Positions 24,004 through 35,941 of a stretch of DNA of 64,000 nucleotides are shown here, piece by piece (positions within the stretch are counted from its first letter, which is position 1; the number at the start of each line of letters is the position of its first letter). The DNA comes from Pontederia crassipes (Eukaryota > Streptophyta > Magnoliopsida > Commelinales > Pontederiaceae), in contig CM060193.1 in the NCBI GenBank assembly GCA_030549335.1, forward strand, positions 62,029,146 through 62,093,145. Direction: 5' to 3'. The notes beneath the pieces are model-generated. The model had not been told where the DNA came from and ran no database searches. It was given only the letters and a program-made list of their open reading frames with translations. The position numbers and the translations under genes are program-made.

Positions 24004-25740
24004 TTATAAATCCACTTGCAACCAATTGGTTTTTTTGTCTTTGGGCAAGGGAATGAGATCCCATGTATGATTAGATATCAGTGCCTCTAGTTCCAGTTGC
24101 ATAACTTTAATCCATTCAAGATCAAAGATAGCCTGAGAGTAGGAACTTGGTTCAAACACTGAGTCTGAAGCTGCCAAGAAACTGACACATGTGCTCGACA
24201 GATTTGCAAAAGTAAGATGATCAGACAAAGGATAGGAAGCACTAGAATTCATTACATAATCCTGCATCCAAATGGGTTGTTTTTATTTGCCTCTTTTCCC
24301 TTACTAGAATAGATTCAAGCAATGGATCACTAGCAGGTAAATCAGCAGATGCACTGGATGAAGTATTTGGAGTATCAAAAGAGATAAAAGGCAAGTCAAC
24401 ATGAAGATCCAAAGATGAAGGAGAAGAATCTGCCCTGAACAAATCAACTTCAGGACCATCAGAAGTAGGAAAGAAAATCCTGTCAGGTAACACATCATCA
24501 AAACAAGGTAGATTATTGGATAACTTCCCTGAAATTATATGAGGTCTTTTAATAGAGAAAGGAAAAACATTCTCATATAATACAACACTTTTGCTAACAG
24601 ATATTCTGTTAATAATAAGATCAAGATACTTGTATCCTTTCTGAGCATTATTGTATCCCAAGAAAACTGAATGATTGACCCTTAAATCAAACTTATCTGT
24701 CACTTGGAGGTTAGTGACAACATAAATAGCAAAAGACTTTAATATTTTCAAGAGTAGGTTATTCTCCAAAGAACCTTTGATAGGCTGACTGGTTATCCAA
24801 TACTCTAAGAGATATTCTATTAACCAAATAGATTGTTGTTCTTATACATTCATCCCAGAACTTTATAGGTACTGAAGACTGAAAGTAGTAGAAATCTCTA
24901 GTAAATGCTTGTGTTATCTCTCCACTAATCCATTTTGCTATGGAGTGTATACACAAGAGGTCTGATGTACAATTCCTTTCTCATTTAAATTTTTTTGACA
25001 TTGACTAGTCATGAATTTAGCACCATTATCAGACCTTATTATCTTGATTCTATCATCATATCGTATGGTCATCTCATTGACAAATTGTTTTAGGTAGCCA
25101 ATACTTTCTGACTTAAACTTTAACAACCATATCCATGTCATTCTACTGAAATCATCCACAAGAGTCAGAAAGTATCTATTTCTAGCATGTGAAACAAACT
25201 TGTAAGGACCCCAAATATCCATATGAATTGTATGTATTCTATGTCTACATTGATATCTCTCTTTTACAGTAAAAGGAATTCTAAATTGTTTAGCTAAAGG
25301 ACAAGTGTCACATTGCAAATTGTTTCCACAGTGAGTGACAATTTGAAGCTTTGACAATGGTAAGTGTCCAAGTCTTCTATGCCACAGCATATGAATGTCC
25401 TCCTGAACAACAACACTTCTATTTGCAAGGACTGATATCTCCTTCTTGTCAGCCAAGTCCAGATAGTAGAGACCATTACTTTCTTTACCAATCAAGTGCA
25501 CATTCTACTGTGCAGATCTTGTATAAGGCAGAAATGTGGAAAGAAAGCAACCGAGCATCCAATATCTTTAGTAAGTTGAGATGCAGATATGAGACTAAAT
25601 TTAAATTCAAGAACACATAAAACATTTGACAAGCAAAGATGAGAATCTATTGCAACAGAGCCAGAATGTGTTATCAATGATCCAAACATCATCTGCAATA
25701 TGATAAGAAGCATCTACTGTACCTGCAACATGGACATTGG
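24004..25740 (-). pseudogene. pol: Copia protease, integrase and RT start, broken
   Basis: On the minus strand the GAG-pre-integrase segment has LWHRRLGHLPLSKLQ and CDTCPLAKQF (HHCC zinc site). The integrase core follows with HMDIWGPYKF and IIRSDNGAKF, two catalytic aspartates. The glutamate block (QNGLVER) is present but flanked by in-frame stops near 24940. A connector (FLGYNNAQKGYKYL) and the start of RT (WIKVMQLELEAL, then TWDLIPLPKDKK) follow. RT then breaks off at about 24004 and joins directly to sequence near its C-terminus, so the catalytic YVDD core is gone. The protease motif is also degraded (WIIDN where DSGA is usual). Confidence 0.87.
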
Positions 25741-25767
25741 CAGCCAATTCAACTTTCTGTTCTTTGT

Positions 25768-26987
25768 TTATAACTTTGAGGATTCTTTGATATCGATCTC
25801 AGTAAGTACAAGAGCTTTTTCAAGGTTTTCATTCTTGAAAATTTCATAATTATCTAACATAGTTCCTTGATTTACACTAGTCGAGGCATTATGGTAACTC
25901 TGATTCTGATAACTTTGATTTTGAGAAGGAACATAACTCTGATTAGATGAATTCTGTGAAAACATATTTGGTTGTTCATAACACTAAGAATCTGAAACAT
26001 TTGCTGCAAGTGGATATTGATTTCTGCCACCTCTGAACTTCAAATCAGGAGGATATCCTATCAATTTATAGTATCGAGCCTTAGTTTGTCCTAATTTTTG
26101 ACAGTGCTCACAAATAATAGAAAAATTTCTTTTTGATTTTGACTGACTATACTATATAGCATTAGGCTGATTAAACTATTTACCAAAATGCTGTATGTTA
26201 TTAGACAAAAATGGAGTATTCTGATTCAACTGATTGTACTATTGATTAAACTATTGTCTTGAATTAGTCATAAATGTTGCATTCTGATTGGAATTAATAG
26301 TTAATTTGTTTCTCTACTCCTCTTCAGCAACCATTGAATAGACCTGATTCAGAGAAGGAAGAGGTGACATCAAAAGAATTTGGGATCTAACTTGGCTATA
26401 ACTCTCGTTGAGACCAAGTAAAAACTTATACACTTTCTGCTAAAGCATATATTCAAAAAATTCTTTTGAAGAACCCAAGACTCCCATACTAGGAACCATC
26501 AGGACCAATTCTTCCCACATTATCTTCAACTTATTATAGTATTCTCCTACGGACAGTGAACCTTGATTGATAAAGTAAATTTCACCATGCAACATATAAA
26601 TTTTTGTTCCATTAGACCTCTGAAATCTCTCTTTAGATCTAGCCAAATGATTAGAGCAGTTTCATCATATGCAACATTACTAATCAAATCTTTAGAAATT
26701 GTGCTAGTAATCCAAGAAATAACGAGAGAATCACATCGTTTCCATTGATAATGCAAAGCACAATCAAAAGACTCCATCAAACAAGATCCATCAATAAAAC
26801 CCTGTTTGTTTTTAGCTTGTAATGCATTGAACAAAAATTTACTTCAAGGCAAATAATTACTTGAATCGACGAGCACATGATGAGTAAGAATCAACCCAAG
26901 CATATCAAACGAATTCATATATAAAGGACTATTCAGATCTATACTAACAGGAGCAGAAGCATTCCCAATTGATGAAGAAGAATCCAT
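25768..26987 (-). pseudogene. gag: Copia gag, broken
   Basis: The start is ATG at 26987 (MDSSSSIGNASAPV). An in-frame TGA lies at 26844-26846, and other frame breaks follow. The middle matches UBN2-type gag (CDSLVISWITSTISKDL, then IWLDLKRDF). The zinc knuckle near 26100 reads CEHCQKLGQTKARYY, in which the histidine and third cysteine of CCHC are lost. It could not make a functional coat protein. Confidence 0.8.
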
Positions 26988-27045
26988 GCTTGAAGATTAA
27001 GACAACACGATACTAACCACTGAAGCTTCAAAAAGAACTCAAATT

Positions 27046-27064
27046 TGTGGTAGCTCTGATACCA
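27046..27064 (-). other. Primer binding site, initiator tRNA-Met type
   Basis: The minus strand reads TGGTATCAGAGC directly inside the 5' LTR, the typical plant copia PBS. Confidence 0.85.
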
Positions 27065-27372
27065 TGTCAAAATACAGCAATCGATCTAGGAAATTGAGAT
27101 CAGAAACTCGAGAGATTGGGAAGAACCATCGCCTTCTTCTATTTCATATTGATCGCAGGAAAGAAATGAATGATTTAGAAAATCAGACAACGTCCATGTC
27201 CTCTTTTATATACAAATGGAATTATAACAGAATGAATAAAATGAAAGAGAAAATGATACATTAACCCGATACAATATAATAAAAAAATAAGCTCGCTAAC
27301 TGTCTGATTTCAGACAGGAATTAGAAATGTCCTGAACTCTGTGCTGATCACTGGACGACGATGACACCAACA
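27065..27372 (-). repeat. 5' LTR of the copia element
   Basis: It begins TGTCAAAATACAG and ends ACACCAACA on the plus strand; 308 bp against 313 bp for its partner. The differences include a small deletion near 27290. Confidence 0.92.
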
Positions 27373-27377
27373 AATCG

Positions 27378-28155
27378 AGCTCCACTTGGATGCAGCTTCA
27401 TCATTAGTTCATAATAGAACTGAGGAGAAAATATTTTTTGGGAAAAAACACCAAATAAACATTTTTATTTAGATAAATACACCTCACACCCTTCTATTAT
27501 TATTATTTATATTAACATACGAACTCAATATAGCTAGGTAAGGTACTAAAAGATCTCTTGTACTAATTGATAACAATTGAAATATGGTCCTCTTCTATTT
27601 CAGTTATATCCTATTTTGAGATATTGTAAACATCTTTGTAATTCTCTTATTTGTTCGTTCAATTTTTTCTCTCGCGTGATATCTAGAATAGACTTCAATT
27701 CGATCCTAACCTCTTTTTTTTAAAAAAATTTAGTAAACGTTTTGGTGCATGCCAACTTATATATTTGCAAATTGAGAAATGGATGTGTTTCTATATATCG
27801 TTTTTGTTGAGCTTTCAACTTCTCGATGCAATTAGTACAACTTGTATATATAGAGAGAGTCTATATATATACAAGTTGTTATAGACCACAGGTTGTTGTG
27901 TTTGATATTATAAGTAACAATTAACGAGTATGACCTAAATTTAGATTACTATAAGAAGGTAAAGTTCTTGACATGCATGCATGCTTGCGTACGTTATTTT
28001 ACATGCATGTGCTGTTGTGGCAACCAAGGAAGATGAGGTTGTGGCATGTGTATACGTGGTGGAGCTGTCATGGTTTAATTATAGTCTCCAAGCTCCTTGG
28101 CATCCTCTGTATGCAATTCTTCAACTACCGATATTTTATATAAAATTGGATGAAC
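27378..28155. other. Spacer of DMP unit D2, no gene
   Basis: This matches D1 about 17330-17930 and D3 about 59230-59790 (shared TATATCCTATTTTGAGAT and AAGCTCCTTGGCA). There is a short GAGA/TATATA hairpin-like run near 27847-27875. Confidence 0.6.
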
Positions 28156-29293
28156 TGTTGGAACAACAAATGCCCTTTTGGCTGCACATGTGCGCGGCTC
28201 GCTTGAGCGAAGCGCGCGGGCCGCGCGGTGCGTGCTGATAGTGCCCGGACCGCTCGCGAGGCGCGCGAACCGCGCTAAGCGCATAGTTCGCGCGATTTGC
28301 ACGGATGAGATGCTGATCGTGCGCTAATCTCGCATCCCGAGAATTATGGACTGCGCAAACATATCATGACACGTCATAAACGTGCGTGATACATTTTACC
28401 TAATTTTTCGTTCAAATTTCTCTTTTATAAAAGAGGACTCATAACACATGTTCCAAATACGCTTTCAAGAGATTCTTCCATAAACACTTATGTTGTAATA
28501 AAAAAGTTTCGTTTCCAAAGATTCGATTCTCGATCCCGATGTGCAAGTCCGTTCGTCACGAGTTGGTGAAAAAATTCAAGTCCCGACGATTCGCATTTCA
28601 CAACCTCTAAAATTTATATCATGGACAATTAATCATTAATTGTCAAGTTGAACAAAAATTAAGGACATGTAGAGGAAATTATATAGTTCATAAAATGCAA
28701 TTAATGCCAATTGCCAAAGCCGCTTTAAGAACTGGTGTTGTGTATATTCCTTTTCACTATATATATATTATTAATTAATTCTAGATAATTAATTATCGAT
28801 ATAATTATTAATTAATCATTTCTAGATAATCAATTATCATTTCAGTTAATGCTAAAGCCCGCTTTAAGAACGTGTTGTGTACGATTGCGTTTAATGAGCT
28901 GAAAATCATAGTGTTATTCAGCTATTTGTACGCAACATGACTAATGATTAATTAATTGTCTGCATTAAGGTCATGACAGTGGATATACGATTTCGGATAT
29001 TAATAAGCTAATTATCATTATCAGAGTAATTTTCAAGAGATAAATTGTTTGCATCAAACCATTTTAATCAATGTTGTAAAATCCGAACATATTGATCCGG
29101 AAAAGCTTTCTGTTTAGGTCGAATCTGGTTAATATTATACCGATATATATTATATAAAATTGGATGGACAATTAATCATTAGTCATCAAGTTGAACAAAA
29201 GTTAAGGACATGTGGAGGAAATTATATAGTTCATAAAATGCAATTAATGCTAAAGCCCGCTTTAAGAACTGGTGTTCTCTATATTCCTTTTCA

Positions 29294-29331
<38 letters not shown>

Positions 29332-29700
29332 ATCATTTCTAGATAATTAATTATCGATATAATTATTAATTAATCAATTCTAGATAATTCATTATCATTT
29401 CAATTAATGCCAAAGCCCGCTTTAAGAACGTGTTGTGTACGATTGCGTTTAATGAGCTGAAAATCATAGTGTTATTCAGCTATTTGTACGCAACATGACT
29501 AATGATTAATTAATTGTCTGCATTAAGGTCATGACAGTGGATATACGATTTCGGATATTAATAAGCTAATTATCATTATCAGAGTAATTTTCAAGAGATA
29601 AATTGTTTGCATCAGGCCATTTAGGCCATTTTAATCAATGTTGTAAAACCCAAACATTTTGACCCGGAAAAGCTTTCGGGTTAGGTCGAATCGATCATAC
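28119..29700. repeat. Tandem duplication inside D2
   Basis: A block from about 28622 to 29135 recurs at about 29170-29700: TTAAGGACATGTGGAGGAAA-type start, GCTTTAAGAACTGGTGTT, GTGTTGTGTACGATTGCG and TATACGATTTCGGATATT occur in both. The first unit ends within the left end of the MITE that is complete after the second unit, so the duplication followed the MITE insertion. The solo LTR lies only in the first unit. Confidence 0.85.
28156..28621 (+). mobile_element. Small solo LTR, copia-like, with GC-rich U3
   Basis: It begins TGTTGGAACAAC and ends TTTATATCA. Flanks TGAAC (28151-28155) and TGGAC (28622-28626) are a 5-bp duplication with one change. D1 and D3 show the uninterrupted site (ATTGGATGGACAATTA). 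A TATA box (TTTATAAAA) is at about 28424-28432. The first third is rich in GCGCG and CGCGAACCGCGC near-palindromes. Confidence 0.75.
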
Positions 29701-30270
29701 CAATTAATGGTTAATTTGTATGATCGAATCAGTGATAATCAAATCATATAAATATATATATTCAATTAGAATGTTAATAAAATACATATATTTGTTAATA
29801 AATAATATAAATACACATATCAAAATACAATAATATTTTCAACAAATTTAATAAATAAACTAACAAACAAGAGTTTTTCAAATAAATTTTTTTGTTTTGA
29901 CCTTTAATATACAAATAAATACATAAACTCACAATTATCGAGTTAATTATTAATATTTATTTAAGACAGTGATAAAATATGAAAAAAATATTATCCAACA
30001 TTTATGATAAATTATTTTTTATTTCAACATTCAAAAATTATAAAAAAATAAAATTTTGAATTACACATAAAGAATGTCAAATACATATATGCTTTGGTTA
30101 AAGAGCTAAAGACTTCAAACCTCATTGTCAATATATTTTCTCATATTTTTTAGATATAAAAGTTAAAACTGATCCAATAAAATCGTTCCACGATTGAACT
30201 CAAATTTTGACCTAATTTGCGCAACTCAATTCGGTCCAATTACTCTCCTAGTTCAAGAACAACCCATAAA
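29636..30270. mobile_element. MULE-like AT-rich MITE in D2
   Basis: The left end is CAATGTTGTAAAACCC, followed by GACCCGG and GGGTTAGGTCGAATC. The interior is nearly all A and T; near the right end are CGGTCCAATT and AGTTCAAGAAC. It shares the ends and composition of the elements at 12793, 15615, 52524 and 62150. D3 lacks it at about 60090. The right end is uncertain. Confidence 0.5.
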
Positions 30271-32181
30271 CCATTTTCAAGATTACGATCATCGACTGAT
30301 AACTTCAGGTTTTATGATTTCAATCCATTAAGTTAGAAGAAGTTAACTATTGAACTTACAATTACGCTATAACAAAATAATCTATTAATTACTTGGCTGA
30401 TATATATAATGTGATTCGTTAATAAGGCACATGAAATAAAAAAAAACCATTTGTTTAAAGGAAGTACATGATTGATCTTATACTATTACATATGACGCAA
30501 TTAATTCTTCTACAATTAATATATCCAAATATTTTTATCGTTGGAATGAAAATTATATGGATGACATCCAATTTCTATTGACTTCAACATTAATTTACTA
30601 AATTTAGTCATTAGTCCAAGATATTGTTATAAAAAATTAAATATGAAATTATTATTTCCAACCTGCATCCTCTTCCTCCCACTAGAATGAGCATCGATAA
30701 AAAGAACCAACGCATGCAGTTGACGTCGTCTTCATCGTCCACTTGTCGGACGGCACTGATGAATCATAATGCCCATTTGTTATCATTTCCTTTATTCAAA
30801 TATATCACGTGCCCATTTGTTATCTTGCTAACTGTGATATGCGCTAGCGTTATGGTTTATATATCTCGTCTCACCCGAACATTTGTTACTTTTCTTTTTT
30901 TTTTTTTTTGGATGAAGCAATTTAAATGACGTGACTCTTGCTGTATATTTTTTTTAAAAAAACATGGAAATGTATCTATCACTATCACACCTAATCTTAG
31001 ATGCATGAATATCAAGGATGGAGCTACACTCAACTGGGAGGGGGCCCCAAATTATTTTAATTTATTAATTATTTAAATAGAAAAAATTAACAATTATAGT
31101 ATAAATATATAAGTTGGCCCCTCCTAAATTTTCGCTCTCCTCCGTCTCCGGATGTAATAGATATCCATAATAAACTTGAGAATTGAGAATCTCAAAATTA
31201 TACATTTTGTTCCAATCTTAAAAACACTCAATTTTCCTATAGTGAATGCTTCTTAAATTAGATGAGCTAACTAACCATGTAAACGAAATAAATTGCTAAA
31301 CAAGAGTTTATTTACATTTCTATTTTGACATTATTTTCTACAATTTTGTCTATTTCAAATTAACATTTGAGATACTTTTTTCAATTCACAACTTCTCGTC
31401 GAGACTATATACATTACATTCCAAAACATTGAAAGAAAAGCTCCAAAAAGAAATTATGTTTATATCCTTCACATTAATTTCTTAATTCTTGCAAGTCTTT
31501 TGACTTTGTTTGACATTATTATCGATTTGATAAACGGATAGAGGTTTGATAGTGGATAGTGGTTTAACTAGTATATAAAAGATAGTAAATGATGATTAAC
31601 GATTAAAAATTCTAACAAATAAGTGTTTGGTAAACTTAGGGATATAATTAGATATATGACAAATTACTCAATTAAAACGCTGTGCAAATTCTATTAATAA
31701 TAAATAAATTATTTATATCTCATTAAATAAAATAAAATTTTATAACTAATTTATTTTGTTAATATATATAAATTTATATTGACAACAGATTTTATATAGT
31801 GCACTCATGATATAAAAATATTAACTATTAAATTATATTTCATTCATTATTAACATATAAATAATTAGTGCATAGTACTATTAACTCATCGATAACAAAA
31901 GTAGAGATGATGGCGATATAAACGATAAGCGACTTTAAAGTCAATTTATCTTTTATAGATTACAAACGATAAACAAATGATACGCAACTTGAATAATAGG
32001 ACGATGGGCGTGCGTAAGCATCGATCTTCCTTGCATGTAAAGAAGATGCTACAATCAAATGATACATCTTCCTTGAAACGTATCCTTTTTGTAGTTATGA
32101 ACCGGCGGGGAAATAGGGTATATATATATATATATATATATAGCCAGTCACCGCGCCGGCTGGCTGGGCAGGCCAAACGTA
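30271..32181. other. Spacer of DMP unit D2 downstream of the second DMP gene
   Basis: This matches D1 18800-20270 and D3 beyond 60100 and 63340. No conserved open frame. It includes a (TA)n run at 32120-32141. Confidence 0.6.
31014..31153. mobile_element. Small hAT-like MITE
   Basis: The left end CAAGGATGGAGC and the right end on the reverse strand CCGGAGACGGAG are rough inverted repeats, with GGGGGCCCC and GGCCCCTCC just inside. D1 (about 19230) and D3 (about 63540) lack this block. Its look matches the better-defined element at 50570-50814. The target duplication is unclear. Confidence 0.5.
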
Positions 32182-32958
32182 TTAATTGGTGTATCCGATC
32201 CCATTCCTGTGGGTGGGAGAGATCAGGAAGAAGGTGCTCGACAGCAATATCGCTCCCAAAGGTAGGTACCTCAACAGGAGCTTCTTGGCCTCTGGCCCTC
32301 CATCCGGGAAGAGGCACCTCGAAACGGCGACGTCGCCGAAGGCCACCGCCAAGAACAACAGCACGCTCAAGATGGCGTAGATGTAGTCCAGGAGCCGCAA
32401 CCTGTACTTTTTCAGCTCGTCCTCCGATGGCACGTTGTCCTCGTCGCTCCCGTTGTTGAACAAGATGAGTTTGGTGCACGACGCGATCCCGTAGTAGATC
32501 TTGTCATCCCCCCCGCGGACGCTGTCGGTAAACGTGAACAAGATGCAGGAAAGCGCGCATAAGCCGATGAGGAACCCGCTGAGGCACTTGTTGGCCGTGT
32601 AGCAGGCGCCGAGCTGGTTCGCGAAGGACGAAGAGAGACAGTGGTACGCCAGGACGGTGCCGGTCGGAAGGAGCTGCGAGAGGCTTGCCGTGGTCGACAG
32701 CACTTTATCGGGTATCGAAACCATGAGTTGACGAAAAAAAGCCATGAGTTGACGGAAAAAAAGCCGAGTTGACGCCACGGCGAGGCCGCCGGCCGAGATG
32801 CGCTCGTTGATCGAGGGCTTCCCTGACGGCTCTGCCTGCGGGCGTGGCTCCTGCTCTCCGGCTGCTTCTTGCGGCGCTTCTTCGATATCAGCTGATGCTA
32901 AATTTGGGTGATTTGACTGACGCCGATGCGTGAAATTAAGTGAAGTGAACATGCACAT
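32182..32958 (-). CDS. Second DMP (DUF679) membrane protein, 258 aa as drawn; start doubtful
   Basis: The four-helix DMP core is intact: DKVLSTTASLSQLLPTGTVL, CLSGFLIGLCALSCILF, TDSVRG, IYYGIAS, YIYAILSVLLFLAVAF, PLGAILLSSTFFLI and KGIGYT-like NGIGYT. The charged insert between TM2 and TM3 seen in the neighbour is reduced to SEDELKK. The start is the problem. The position of the neighbour's ATG reads ATCGGCGTCAG here. The ORF is open only through an upstream ATG (32958 or 32952) that overlaps the TATA box. If transcription starts about 30 bp below the TATA box, those ATGs are not in the mRNA, and the next in-frame ATG is at 32745. That start gives about 187 residues, still with all four helices but no N-terminal tail. 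A small in-frame tandem repeat (FFRQLM twice) sits just there. Confidence 0.85.
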   Translation of the reverse strand: MCMFTSLNFTHRRQSNHPNLASADIEEAPQEAAGEQEPRPQAEPSGKPSINERISAGGLAVASTRLFFRQLMAFFRQLMVSIPDKVLSTTASLSQLLPTGTVLAYHCLSSSFANQLGACYTANKCLSGFLIGLCALSCILFTFTDSVRGGDDKIYYGIASCTKLILFNNGSDEDNVPSEDELKKYRLRLLDYIYAILSVLLFLAVAFGDVAVSRCLFPDGGPEAKKLLLRYLPLGAILLSSTFFLISPTHRNGIGYTN

Positions 32959-32965
32959 ATATAGG
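32957..32965 (-). promoter_or_regulatory. TATA box of the second DMP gene, overlapping the drawn ATG
   Basis: The minus strand reads CCTATATATGTG; the last ATG of this string is the drawn start. The matching block in the first DMP gene is clearly upstream of its ATG. Confidence 0.5.
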
Positions 32966-33888
32966 CCTAATTAAAACAGTAATAAATTAATGGAGAGAAA
33001 TATTATTTGTCACTTCCCATGAATTCAAGACTTTGTGTAAATTATACACTTTACTTATGTGCTACCCAACAAAGACGGATTGAAATATTTATATATATAG
33101 ATCTTTATAGATTTACGTGACAAGAAAATGAAAAATTCTCGACGGAATTTTTCGTCGAGCAAGTATATCCTTGGCACTTTCTGACAAATTTTACAACGGG
33201 TCAAATTTTCTTTCTAAAATACTGACGATCATAACAACCTTCCGAAAGGAGATAACCATCGGTAGTTTACTGACGGGCTTCGCCATTGGTCGGTACGTCA
33301 TATTATAATATAATATCTCATAATAATACATATATATTGTCCTTCTCGTAATTGTAAAATATTTATAATTTAACTTTATTAATAAAAAGTTTAAATATCT
33401 ATAATTCAACTTTATTGATAAAAAGCTTAATATTTTTAAGAACTTATAAATAGATGTTATTAACTGTCTACGTATATAAAAATTTAAATTATAAAAATAA
33501 ATATTGTTAAAATAATTGTTTTTAATATTAAATTATAATTTTAGATAACTTTTGTACAATGGATAGATCTTTTTATTTGTGGGAAAAACTAACTTGGTAT
33601 GAAAATATATTTATTAAGTATAAAAATATAATGTAAAGAAATCTTTCCTATGCATAATTTTCATTCTTGGGTGGCGACACTAATAATTTGATTGGCAAAG
33701 AATATTTTATTCACAGTGGAAATTTGTTATCAGCCGATATAGTGGATTGATTACTAAATTTAATAAATATTATAATGAACTAAGTGATTATTAAAAATGA
33801 CATTAATAAACATGAAAAATAATTTATATTATTTGTAATCTTTTCTAAATCACGGAGTTTTTTAGAAGGAAAAAGTCAACTTCTTATG

Positions 33889-33891
<3 letters not shown>

Positions 33892-33969
<78 letters not shown>
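33892..33969. repeat. (TA)n(GA)n compound microsatellite
   Basis: About 16 TA units followed directly by about 22 GA units. Confidence 0.95.
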
Positions 33970-33971
<2 letters not shown>

Positions 33972-35451
33972 TATGTATCATGTACGTATAGTTTCTTTCT
34001 TCATGTTGATGGATTACTCATGGTAATTCTTTTATATCTATATTTGCCTCATGGAATTTCCAACTTATATAAGTAATTAATATGTTAATACATTATTTCT
34101 TGTCAATATTAATGATAAGATGGATCAAAGTAGGTATCTCATGATTGAACTGATTTAAAATTTTGAAATAATCAATTTAATCAAAGTTTATTATTTTACT
34201 TTTTCCGAATACCTAATTAATCAAGTATTAATAATTATGGGCATCCATAGTCTAAAAAGAATCATACGAATTAAGAGAACATACAAAAAAATAAATCTTT
34301 TAATAAAGCATTTATCCATGAAAAAATATAATTAATTTACATTATTTAGCACATGCATATTCATACAATAACAGTATAACGAAAAAATATTTTCACATTA
34401 TACAAACAAATATATTATATTCATTATTAACAAAATGATCAAATAATAACGATTATGATTTAAGTTAAATAATTTTATCCACTTACATCTTGAACTATTA
34501 CACATTTAGTGATTAGAGCTATTGCCCATTGGAAGAAAGAAACTGATAACGGGCATTTGCGCATTGTGGAAAATGAGAGGAATCATTGTTATCTCGTTTT
34601 ATTTTTCTTAATTCAATAATTAATTATCTTAATTTTGTATGCAGGTATACAAACAGAAAAAAAAAACGGGAATGAAGAAACAAAATGAGATTTATAACAA
34701 AACCTCAGGATATATACCTTGAATTTGAAAAGCCAAAAATATTTTGTGCTTTTATTAATGCATGAGCATGTCTTAACTTTTTTTTTTTAAATCAAGGATG
34801 AAGTCAAAAGTTTAATATATTATTTCATTGAAAAAATTAATATACTCTTTTTTTTACATTTTCAGGAGGAGATCTTCGATGTGCAAGACTATTAGCACTT
34901 GATTAATCTAGAGTCGAGAAGTAAAGTAGAAATGATTTATTTCTTGACCAACATGATGATTTTAAGATTTGAACTTGAAGCCATTAACACTCAGCGAACG
35001 CGTGAGACTCAACTTTGCTACGAGTTACATTATATAATTAACAACTAGGTAACACAATCGCGCGATTATAAATTAGATTTTTTAAATATTTTATATATAA
35101 CAAATATGTTAGTTAATCTTAAAAAAGTAAGTCTAGATGATTTTTAATATATTGAGTACCAAAATATTTATTTAAGCTTAATTTTTATTTAGAATTTGTT
35201 TTGTATAGATATGTGATAAAAAAAAGTAAAGCATGCATGATTATGATCCATTTTTTTAAAAATAAGTAACAGTATGAACAACATACTCCTGAAACCTACC
35301 TAAGAAAAGTTATTGGATTCACCATATGTTATGCACCTATATGTGTGTCAATGATTACATGCTTTTGTGTAATTGTATACATCAAAATGGGAAAAAAATA
35401 TAAGAGGCACAAATATTAATAAAAAAATATTATGGTAACATTTTATATGTA

Positions 35452-35941
35452 ACTGCATATCCATATAAAACAAATAGAAGTAGAAAGCAAACTTAATTGG
35501 ATTATCTGTTATGGATGGAGGAGAAAATAATAGAGAATATGTAGGAGAGATGAAAAAGTAAAGAAGAAATAAATAAATCTTTTCATTACTTAGTTGCATA
35601 CAATTTCCCTGTAAATAAATTAATATGAATATGATGTATTAGTACTACCCACTCCCCAATAAATACGATAAAATATTTTTTATGACAATCAATTGAACTG
35701 TATATCCATATAAAACAATAAAAGTAGAAGGAAAACTTAATCGGATTATCTGTTATGGATGGAGGAGCAAATAATAGAGAATATGTAGGAGAGATGAAAA
35801 AGTAAAGAAGAAATAAATAAAACTTTTAATTACTTAGTTGCATGCAATTTCCTTGTAAATAAATTAATATGAATATGATGTATTAGTACTACCCACTCCC
35901 CAATAAATACGATAAAATATTTTTTTATGACAATCAATTGA
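35452..35941. repeat. Tandem duplication, 2 x 245 bp
   Basis: CCATATAAAACAA at 35461 recurs at 35706 and the match runs to ATGACAATCAATTGA at about 35695 and 35941, with few differences. Confidence 0.93.

Larger units (their letters stand above)
22928..27372 (-). mobile_element. Ty1/copia LTR retrotransposon, complete ends, RT core deleted
   Basis: The element is flanked by two LTRs (22928-23240 and 27065-27372). Its flanks AATCA (22923-22927) and AATCG (27373-27377) are a 5-bp target duplication with one change. The minus strand shows, in order, LTR, PBS of the initiator-Met type, gag, protease region, integrase, a short start of reverse transcriptase, RNase H, polypurine tract and LTR. Stops and frameshifts are frequent and the reverse-transcriptase core is missing, so the copy is dead. 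Confidence 0.93.

Noticed and set aside
31946-32479. 177-codon minus and 160-codon plus frames across the second DMP gene.
   Set aside because: Shadows of the DMP frame; they include the TA microsatellite as Tyr-Ile repeats.
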